Part shown: piece by piece, positions 1 to 5,478 of the stretch
Numbering within the stretch: the stretch's first letter is position 1
Layout: every line of letters starts with the position of its first letter
Assembly: GCA_020851835.1 (NCBI GenBank)
Contig: JADZBZ010000358.1
Coordinates: 1-5,478, forward strand
Length of the DNA stretch: 5,478 nt
Source of the DNA: Acidobacteriota bacterium
GTDB lineage: Bacteria; Acidobacteriota; Vicinamibacteria; Vicinamibacterales; UBA2999
Direction of reading: 5' to 3'
Made by a program: the position numbers and the translations under genes
Notes under the pieces: model-generated
Databases searched by the model: none
Told to the model about the DNA's origin: nothing
The model's input: the letters and a program-made list of their open reading frames with translations, nothing else

Positions 1-216
1 ATGACGGCGCTGGTGGCCGCCATCGGGTTCATACCGATGGCGCTGTCGCACGGCGCGGGCGCGGAGGTGCAGCGGCCGCTCGCCACCGTCGTCATCGGAG
101 GCATCGTCACTTCGACGCTGCTGACCCTCATCGTACTGCCCACGCTGTACGACATGATGGAGCGGTGGGTCGAGCGACGCGAGGCGCTCGAGGCGTCGGC
201 CGACGCGGGAGCCTAG
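1..216 (+). CDS. Heavy-metal RND efflux pump, C-terminal end (CusA/CzcA family), partial
   Basis: This is the last 71 residues of an inner-membrane resistance-nodulation-division pump that exports metal cations by proton antiport, normally in a tripartite complex with a periplasmic adaptor and an outer-membrane channel. The sequence shows the family's final two transmembrane helices: GFIPMALSHGAGAEVQRPLA, the well-conserved link ahead of the last helix, then VVIGGIVTSTLLTLIVLPTLY, and a short charged cytoplasmic tail (ERWVERREALEASADAGA). Full-length members are about 1,030-1,050 residues, so most of the gene lies upstream of the window and the ATG at base 1 is an internal Met, not a start. 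The stop is TAG at 214-216. The response regulator begins 2 bp later, so the two are very likely co-transcribed. The metal specificity (Cu/Ag versus Co/Zn/Cd) cannot be read from this fragment because the substrate residues lie upstream. Confidence 0.93.
   Translation: MTALVAAIGFIPMALSHGAGAEVQRPLATVVIGGIVTSTLLTLIVLPTLYDMMERWVERREALEASADAGA
207..211 (+). promoter_or_regulatory. Ribosome binding site of the cusR-like gene
   Basis: GGGAG lies 7 nt before the ATG at 219, inside the last codons of the pump gene. It decides the start: an in-frame ATG at 165 would add 18 residues (MGRATRGARGVGRRGSLV) that overlap the pump gene and precede the canonical receiver opening MRILVVEDD. Translation of the regulator is probably coupled to the end of pump translation. 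Confidence 0.7.
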
Positions 217-218
217 TC

Positions 219-902
219 ATGCGAATCCTGGTCGTCGAGGACGATCCGGAGATCAGCCGGTTCATCGTGCGCGGGCTCACCGAAGAGCACCACTTCGTGG
301 ACCTGGTCGAGGACGGCGCATCGGCCATCGACATGGCCGCAGCCGAGGAATACGATGCCATCGTGCTCGACTTGATGCTGCCCGGCATCGATGGGTTCGA
401 GGTGTGCCGGCGCATCCGCGCCAGCGGCATCGACACGCCGGTCATCATCGTCACGGCGCGGGACGCGATCACCGACCGCATCGCCGGGCTGGACGGCGGG
501 GCCGACGACTACCTGGTGAAGCCCTTCGCCTTCGAGGAGCTCCTCGCGCGCCTCCGGGCGCTCGATCGCCGCGGGCGCACGCGTCACCTGACGGGGGCAC
601 TGGAGTACGGCCCGGTCGCCGTGGATCCCGTCGCCCACACCGCCACGGTCGGCGGCACCCACGTCACGCTCACCGCCACCGAGTACCGCCTGCTCGAGTT
701 CCTGGTGCGCCGGGCCGAGGCCATCGTCACGCGCGACCAGCTCGCAGAGCACGTGTGGGGCGGCGACTACGACCCGCTCTCGAACAACGCCGACGTCTAC
801 GTCGGTTACGTACGGCGCAAGCTCCAGGCCCTGACGCCCGAGCCGCTCATCCACACCGTGCGGGGGCTCGGCTACATGCTCAAGCGGGAACGGGCCTCGT
901 GA
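219..902 (+). CDS. OmpR/PhoB-family response regulator, CusR/CopR-like
   Basis: A 227-residue cytoplasmic transcription factor that should be phosphorylated by the kinase encoded next to it and then bind promoters of metal-efflux genes. The receiver domain spans about residues 1-115: acidic pocket E7-D8-D9, phosphoacceptor D51 (IVLDLMLPGIDG), switch residue T79 (IIVTAR) and K101 (YLVKPF). A winged-helix Trans_reg_C domain spans about 127-222, with LTATEYRLLEFL, the recognition-helix region SNNADVYVGYVRRKL and the C-terminal wing IHTVRGLGYMLK. Length is typical of the family (220-230). The assignment to the CusR/CopR/CzcR group rests on position between a heavy-metal RND gene and a CusS-like kinase, and on the general sequence. 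The stop TGA (900-902) overlaps the kinase GTG start. All catalytic positions are intact. The target metal is not known. Confidence 0.92.
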   Translation: MRILVVEDDPEISRFIVRGLTEEHHFVDLVEDGASAIDMAAAEEYDAIVLDLMLPGIDGFEVCRRIRASGIDTPVIIVTARDAITDRIAGLDGGADDYLVKPFAFEELLARLRALDRRGRTRHLTGALEYGPVAVDPVAHTATVGGTHVTLTATEYRLLEFLVRRAEAIVTRDQLAEHVWGGDYDPLSNNADVYVGYVRRKLQALTPEPLIHTVRGLGYMLKRERAS

Positions 903-2416
903 AGCTGCCGCTGCGGCGGACGTTCCGGGCGCGCCTCACCTGGCGCTGGACGGTAGCCGTCGGCGTGCTGCTGGGCGCGGGCAACCTCGTGATCTACAGC
1001 GGGGCACACGCCTACGTGTACCGCTGGTTCGACCACAACGTGCGCACGGTCGCCGCCACCGAGGCGGCCTCGGCCACCGATGGCCTCGGCGAGGTCCACC
1101 TGCACGAGGGTCCGTTCGCCCAGCTCGACACGGGTGCCTTCACCGAGAAGCTGGTCCAGATCTTCGACCGCGACGGACGGCTGGTGCTCCAGTCCACGGC
1201 CCTCGACGGTCAGGCGCCTGTCGTTCCGCCCGAGGTCGTGCGGCGGGTCTTCGAGCACCGCGCGCCCATGCTGTGGTCGTCGGTCGGAGGCCGCCCGGTG
1301 CGCTTCACCGTGCTCACCTCGTCTCGGGACAACCGCGAATACGCGGTCGCCGTGGGCCTCTTCGCCGACGATGTCGAGGCGGGACTGGCGTATCTGGCCT
1401 GGCTGCTCGGTGCGGTGTGGCTGGCGAGCCTGGGCCTCACCGCGGCCATTGGATACGCGCTGGCCTCACGTGCGCTTGCGCCCGTGGCGCGCATCACCGA
1501 GCGCGCGGCCTGGATCGCACAGGGCCACTTCGAGGGCCGGCTCGACGCGCCCCAGGTGGACGATGAGGTCGGGCGCATGACGGTGCTGCTCAACTCGATG
1601 CTCGATCGGCTGCAGAACGCCGTCGAGGCCAACCGCCGCTTCGCCTCGGACGCGTCGCACGAAATGCGCGGGCCCCTCACCGCCATGGCCGGCGAACTCG
1701 ACGTGACGCTGCGCCACCCGCGGTCGGCCGAGCGATACGAAGAGACCCTCCGTCACGTCCGCGGCCGGCTGCAGGCCCTCATCACCCTGGCCGAGGATCT
1801 GATCCTGCTGGTGCGCGCGCAGGAAGGTTCGCGCGAAATCATCCGGCGCGAGGTCGCGCTCGCCCCCCTGGTGAGCGATGCCTTTCAGCACCTGGACGCA
1901 GCGGCCCGGGCGCGGGGCGTGACGCTCAGGCACGATGGCCTCGACGACATTCACCTCTACGCCGATGCGTCGTTGGTCGCGCGCGTCGTGGACAACGTCA
2001 TCGCCAACGCCGTGCACTACAACCGCGACAACGGGTGGGTCGAGGTGACCGCCTCGGTCGAGGAGCCCGCGGCCGGGACGTGGGCCACGCCGATGGTCCG
2101 CCTGCAGGTGCGCGATACGGGGTCCGGTATCGCGGCCGAGTACCACGAGCGCATCTTCGAGCGCTTCTACCGCCTCGACCAGTCGCGCGCCCGGCATACC
2201 GGCGGCAGCGGCCTGGGCCTGGCGATTTGCCGCGAAGTGCTCGCCCTGCACGGAGGCACGATTGCCATCGGCGAGAGTTCGGCCGCAGGCACCACCATCG
2301 ACATCCGCATCCCGGGCCGGCGCGCCGACGTCCTCGAGCCGCGCGGCGACCCCTGGCCCGCGTCCGGCGGTGTGCAGCCGCCGCGGCCGCTGGCGTCACC
2401 CCCCGAAGCCCGCTGA
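899..2416 (+). CDS. Membrane sensor histidine kinase, CusS-like heavy-metal sensor
   Basis: A 505-residue inner-membrane kinase, predicted partner of the upstream regulator. The GTG start at 899 shares 4 bases with the regulator stop (GTGA) and has a weak GGGA at 886-889. An N-terminal basic stretch (KLPLRRTFRARLTWR) precedes TM1 (about 17-40). A periplasmic domain of roughly 115-120 residues follows (about 41-160), then TM2 (about 164-189), HAMP (about 190-243), a dimerisation/phosphoacceptor domain with H254 (FASDASHEMRGPL) and an ATPase domain: N box N370 (NVIANAVHYN), G1 D406-TGSG, F box FERFYR (420-425), G2 GGSGLGLAI (435-443). The length is near that of CusS/CopS kinases (about 460-480), with a Pro/Arg-rich tail after residue 472. 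Oddity: position H+4 is G258, where HisKA kinases normally carry Thr or Asn. The metal sensed cannot be assigned; HLHE at residues 67-70 in the periplasmic part might supply ligands. Confidence 0.92.
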   Translation: MKLPLRRTFRARLTWRWTVAVGVLLGAGNLVIYSGAHAYVYRWFDHNVRTVAATEAASATDGLGEVHLHEGPFAQLDTGAFTEKLVQIFDRDGRLVLQSTALDGQAPVVPPEVVRRVFEHRAPMLWSSVGGRPVRFTVLTSSRDNREYAVAVGLFADDVEAGLAYLAWLLGAVWLASLGLTAAIGYALASRALAPVARITERAAWIAQGHFEGRLDAPQVDDEVGRMTVLLNSMLDRLQNAVEANRRFASDASHEMRGPLTAMAGELDVTLRHPRSAERYEETLRHVRGRLQALITLAEDLILLVRAQEGSREIIRREVALAPLVSDAFQHLDAAARARGVTLRHDGLDDIHLYADASLVARVVDNVIANAVHYNRDNGWVEVTASVEEPAAGTWATPMVRLQVRDTGSGIAAEYHERIFERFYRLDQSRARHTGGSGLGLAICREVLALHGGTIAIGESSAAGTTIDIRIPGRRADVLEPRGDPWPASGGVQPPRPLASPPEAR

Positions 2417-2436
2417 GGCGGTCGAGCGGCGGCCGC

Positions 2437-2457
2437 TGGGTTGCTTCCCGCAACTCG
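2437..2457 (+). terminator. Weak candidate hairpin terminator after the kinase gene
   Basis: Arms 2437-2444 and 2450-2457 pair around the loop TTCCC. The core GTTGC/GCAAC is perfect and the outer part includes two G-U pairs. The pyrimidine run TTCTCTCC (2458-2465) follows rather than a true T tract. A second small hairpin, AGCGG/CCGCT (2425-2437), lies immediately before it and shares one base. It could end the pump-regulator-kinase transcript, but the T run is poor and small hairpins are common in GC-rich DNA. Confidence 0.25.
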
Positions 2458-2482
2458 TTCTCTCCAAACGTCTTCCAGGGTC

Positions 2483-2499
2483 TGACAGAAATATTACAG
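2483..2499 (+). promoter_or_regulatory. Putative OmpR-family operator: direct repeat upstream of the desaturase
   Basis: TGACAG (2483-2488) and TTACAG (2494-2499) match at five of six bases and start 11 bp apart, with AAATA between them. OmpR/PhoB-family regulators usually bind two tandem half-sites about one helical turn apart, and two such regulators are encoded in this window. The repeat sits in the only AT-rich island of the 118-bp gap and ends 35 bp before the desaturase ATG. Which regulator binds, if any, is unknown. Confidence 0.35.
2492..2497 (+). promoter_or_regulatory. Possible -10 element of the desaturase promoter
   Basis: TATTAC is the best sigma70-like -10 hexamer in the gap before the desaturase and lies in an AT-rich patch within GC-rich DNA. 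A start site near 2503-2505 would give a leader of about 30 nt. No good -35 box lies 16-18 bp upstream; TCTTCC (2471-2476, 15-bp spacer) is a poor candidate. The promoter may therefore depend on an activator, or the patch may be only an operator. Confidence 0.3.
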
Positions 2500-2534
2500 T
2501 CGCGTGGCGCGGCGGCTGATACCTTCGCTCACGC

Positions 2535-3398
<864 letters not shown>

Positions 3399-3479
3399 CA
3401 CCGGGATTTCGGTTCCGCCGCCCTCGTCCGTCATTCGGGGCCGGGCCGTCGGTTCGGTGCTACCGTTAGGGCAGCCACC

Positions 3480-3495
3480 GGCCGGGGGTCCGGCC
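3480..3495 (+). other. GC-rich hairpin just before the small histidine kinase
   Basis: GGCCGG (3480-3485) and CCGGCC (3490-3495) form a perfect 6-bp stem around GGGT. A competing pairing, CCGGGG (3482-3487) with CCCCGG (3494-3499), is also possible. The structure ends 9 bases before the ATG at 3505 and 24 before the ATG at 3520, so in mRNA it might limit access to the start or weakly attenuate read-through from the desaturase. No T run follows, so it is not a standard terminator. Confidence 0.3.
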
Positions 3496-3519
3496 CCGGG
3501 GTTCATGTGGCCCACCGTC

Positions 3520-4473
3520 ATGATCCGACGGCAAACCGCCATCATCGTCTTCATCGTGCTGTGCGTGGTCCTCGTGGCGGCCGCCGTGTCGCTCAACGTG
3601 GGCTGGATTCTGGTCAATACCAGCAGCCTGCTGGCGCTGGTCCTCGGCGTGCTCGCCTTCTCGCTCATCATCGCCGGCATCGTGGTGTACACGGTCTTCC
3701 TGGTGCGCGAGTTGCGGCGCAACGAGCAGCACGATGCGTTCATCAACGCGGTGACCCACGAGCTCAAGACCCCCATCGCCTCCATCCGGCTCTACCTCGA
3801 GACGCTGCAGGCGCACGAGGTGGGGGACGCCCGGCGCCGGGAGTTCTACCAGGTGATGCTGGTCGATACCGAGCGCCTGCAGCACACGGTCGAGCAGGTG
3901 CTCAAGGCCGGCGTCGCGGGGCAGCGTCCACCTCTGTCGCACCGGGCCCCGGTGGACGTGACGGCGCTGGCGGCCGAGTGCGTCGAGACCGCGCGGCGGC
4001 GGCACCACCTGGCTCCCGACGCCGTGGCGCTGGCCTCGCCCTCGCAGGAGCATCCGCTCATCGTGGAGGGCGACGTGGACGAGCTGCGCACGGCCCTGTC
4101 GAACCTGATCGACAACGCGGTGAAGTACTCCCTGAACAACGTGCAGGTCACGGTTGATGTGACGGCGTCCTCACCCGACAGCATCTGGGTACGCGTCCAC
4201 GACCACGGGGTCGGCATTCCGCGCTCGCAGCTCAAGCGCGTCTTCAACCGCTTCTACCGGTTCCAGTCGCGCGGCTACAAGGTCAAGGGCACCGGCCTGG
4301 GTCTCTTCATCGTCCGGTCCATCGCCCGGCAACACGGCGGCCGTGTCTTCGCCGACAGCGAGGGCGAAGGCCAGGGCGCCACCTTCACGCTCGAGCTGCC
4401 CCGCTCAACGGCGCAGACGATCGCCGCAGAGCCGGTGCCCGGCCTCGGGCACCCGGTGTCCGGCGTCCACTGA
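3520..4473 (+). CDS. Small membrane histidine kinase with minimal sensor region
   Basis: A 317-residue kinase (322 if the ATG at 3505 is used) and the likely partner of the regulator that follows. The start at 3520 gives MIRRQ and then a membrane helix, a classic N-terminus. The ATG at 3505 has GGGG only 3 nt upstream, and a GTG at 3457 is in frame but would add a Pro/Gly-rich stretch; neither can be excluded. TM1 is about residues 6-27 and TM2 about 36-62, separated by roughly 8-10 residues, so there is no periplasmic sensor domain. No HAMP is seen: residues 63-70 (RELRRNEQ) lead straight into the phosphoacceptor domain with H80 (INAVTHELKTPIAS). ATPase motifs: N199 (SNLIDNAVKY), G1 D228-HGVG, F box FNRFYR (242-247), G2 GTGLGL (257-262). 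The HELKT phosphatase motif is intact. The architecture suggests sensing within the membrane or through a partner protein. The desaturase lies 121 bp upstream. Confidence 0.9.
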   Translation: MIRRQTAIIVFIVLCVVLVAAAVSLNVGWILVNTSSLLALVLGVLAFSLIIAGIVVYTVFLVRELRRNEQHDAFINAVTHELKTPIASIRLYLETLQAHEVGDARRREFYQVMLVDTERLQHTVEQVLKAGVAGQRPPLSHRAPVDVTALAAECVETARRRHHLAPDAVALASPSQEHPLIVEGDVDELRTALSNLIDNAVKYSLNNVQVTVDVTASSPDSIWVRVHDHGVGIPRSQLKRVFNRFYRFQSRGYKVKGTGLGLFIVRSIARQHGGRVFADSEGEGQGATFTLELPRSTAQTIAAEPVPGLGHPVSGVH

Positions 4474-4519
4474 CGCCTTTCCCAACCGCCGGGCAGGCCC
4501 GTTCCCGACTCCCGCACCC

Positions 4520-5245
4520 ATGCCTCGTATCCTGGTGGTCGAAGACGAAGCGCACATCGCCCACGGGCTGCGCTTCAACCTCGAGGCCGATGGCCACGCG
4601 GTCGACGTGAGCGGCGACGGCGACGAGGCGCTGCGCCGTCTGCTGGCCGAGCGCGGGGCCTACGACGCCGTCATTCTCGACGTGATGCTGCCGGGACACG
4701 ACGGCTTCCAGGTCGTGCGGGCGCTGCGCGACGCGGGCGAGTACGTGCCGGTGCTGATGCTCACGGCGCGCGGCCGTCCGGAGGACGTGCTCAAGGGCTT
4801 CGAGTCCGGTGCGGACGACTACCTGCCCAAGCCTTTCGAGCTGGCCATCCTGCTGGCGCGCGTGCGGGGGCTGCTCCGTCGCAGCCAGTGGGCGCGCACG
4901 GGGCCGCACGAACCCGACGACAGCAAGGTGCTGCCCTTCCATGGACGGTCGCTCGACCTGACAGCGCTCGAACTGCGCGTCGGCGAGCGCACCTACCAGC
5001 TCACCCAGATGGAGTGCGACCTGCTCGCGTACCTGATTCGGAACGCGGGCAAGGCCGTGTCCCGCAAGGCGATTCTCGAGAACGTCTGGGCACTGCACGA
5101 GGATACCGATACGCGCGCCATCGACAACTTCGTCGTGCGCCTGCGCCGCTACCTGGAAGACGACCCCACCAAGCCGCGGCTGCTGCTCACCGTCCGGAGC
5201 GTGGGCTACAAGATGGCGGCGGCCCAGTCACCCGATTCGGAATAG
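4520..5245 (+). CDS. OmpR/PhoB-family response regulator paired with the small kinase
   Basis: A 241-residue cytoplasmic DNA-binding regulator. The receiver (about residues 1-120) carries E8-D9-E10, phosphoacceptor D54 (VILDVMLPGHDG), T82 (LMLTAR) and K104 (YLPKPF). A linker of about 20 residues (QWARTGPHEPDDSKVLPF region) precedes a winged-helix domain (about 139-232) with LTQMECDLLAYL, the recognition-helix region TRAIDNFVVRLRRYL and the wing LLTVRSVGYKM. Length is normal. The ATG at 4520 is chosen because MPRILVVEDE is the canonical opening; the longer in-frame reading from 4343 lies inside the kinase gene. No Shine-Dalgarno sequence is visible in the C-rich 46-bp gap after the kinase, so initiation may be SD-independent or coupled. 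Gene order is kinase then regulator, opposite to the metal pair in this window. Targets are unknown; the nearby desaturase is a candidate by position. The 3' end overlaps the convergent gene by 18 bp. Confidence 0.92.
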   Translation: MPRILVVEDEAHIAHGLRFNLEADGHAVDVSGDGDEALRRLLAERGAYDAVILDVMLPGHDGFQVVRALRDAGEYVPVLMLTARGRPEDVLKGFESGADDYLPKPFELAILLARVRGLLRRSQWARTGPHEPDDSKVLPFHGRSLDLTALELRVGERTYQLTQMECDLLAYLIRNAGKAVSRKAILENVWALHEDTDTRAIDNFVVRLRRYLEDDPTKPRLLLTVRSVGYKMAAAQSPDSE

Positions 5246-5478
5246 CAGGAAGACGGTGTGCTGCGTCGGCCGGAAGTTGTCGTCCGACACCACCAGCACG
5301 GTGCGGCGGCCGTCGGGGAGCGTCGGACCGAAGGCCATGCCCTCGAAATTGTCGAGCTGCGAGAGCTCGGGCGGAAGAAGGGGGATGAGCGCGTCGAAGT
5401 CCAGCAGCAGGGTCTTGGCCACGCCCCGCACGCGTGCGGAGGCGAGGCTGGGAAGGCGCGAGACATCGTCGGCGCCGG
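5228..5478 (-). CDS. Esterase-like/phytase-like domain protein, C-terminal end, partial
   Basis: The last 82 residues of a minus-strand gene that stays open to the window edge. The stop TGA is at 5230-5228. Visible sequence includes DDVSRLPSLASARVRGVAKT, LLLDFDALIPLLPPELSQLD, then NFEGMAFGPTLPDGRRTVLV and VSDDNFRPTQHTVFLLFRIG. The NFEGMAFGP-LPDGR-VLVVSDDNF-PTQ pattern is what I recall for the C-terminus of the 'esterase-like activity of phytase' family, beta-propeller proteins that are often secreted. Hydrolytic activity and substrate are not established for most members, so only a family call is made. The GTG at 5431 is internal, since the family-like sequence continues upstream of it. The gene is convergent with the second response regulator and is not expected to share its operon. 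Confidence 0.8.
   Translation of the reverse strand, partial: GADDVSRLPSLASARVRGVAKTLLLDFDALIPLLPPELSQLDNFEGMAFGPTLPDGRRTVLVVSDDNFRPTQHTVFLLFRIG

Noticed and set aside
1..3. ATG at the first base as the start of a small membrane protein
   Set aside because: The translated sequence matches the interior of the last helices of heavy-metal RND pumps, so this Met is internal and the gene is cut by the window edge.
404..898. N-terminal extension of the CusS-like kinase reading frame by 165 codons
   Set aside because: It overlaps the response regulator in another frame and encodes a low-complexity Arg/His/Pro/Ala sequence. The GTG at 899, overlapping the regulator stop, gives a normal kinase N-terminus.
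1466..2251. Minus-strand open frame of 261 codons opposite the CusS-like kinase
   Set aside because: No domain or motif is visible, and the sense strand encodes intact kinase motifs throughout.
4343..4519. Extension of the second response regulator upstream to an ATG at 4343
   Set aside because: It lies mostly inside the kinase ATPase domain in another frame and is Pro/Arg/Ser-rich. The receiver domain starts cleanly at MPRILVVEDE.
5206..5466. Alternative minus-strand frame of 86 codons at the right end
   Set aside because: Its product is Ser/Pro/Arg/Cys-rich without motifs, while the neighbouring minus frame ending at 5228 carries the recognisable phytase-like C-terminus.

Overview
The window is high-GC bacterial DNA with closely packed genes. 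The RND efflux pump gene shows a Gram-negative cell envelope. Codon use and gene style would fit an Acidobacteriota-like (for example Vicinamibacteria) or similar high-GC soil or freshwater bacterium, but this taxonomic guess is an inference from memory of such genomes and is not proven here.

Region 1 (1-2416) is a metal-resistance regulatory cassette on the + strand. It holds the last 71 residues of a heavy-metal RND efflux pump (CusA/CzcA family), then an OmpR-family response regulator (219-902), then a CusS-like membrane histidine kinase (899-2416) whose GTG start overlaps the regulator stop. The tight spacing points to one transcript: pump, regulator, sensor. The kinase has Gly where Thr/Asn is usual four residues after the phosphorylated His, which may affect its phosphatase activity.

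Region 2 (2417-2534) is an intergenic promoter region. It has a weak hairpin, an AT-rich island and a 6-bp direct repeat with 11-bp period that looks like an OmpR-family operator.

Region 3 (2535-5245) is a delta-9-type membrane fatty acid desaturase with all three histidine boxes, followed on the same strand by a small histidine kinase (two transmembrane helices, almost no external loop, no HAMP) and a second OmpR-family response regulator. The layout suggests a membrane-state sensing circuit that could control lipid desaturation, comparable in logic to Bacillus DesK/DesR but built from different protein families. This link is an inference from gene order and sensor architecture.

Region 4 (5228-5478) is the 3' end of a minus-strand gene encoding an esterase-like/phytase-like secreted-type protein. 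It is convergent with, and overlaps by 18 bp, the second response regulator gene.

No tRNA, rRNA, CRISPR, insertion sequence or phage feature was seen. No gene-free stretch exceeds about 120 bases.
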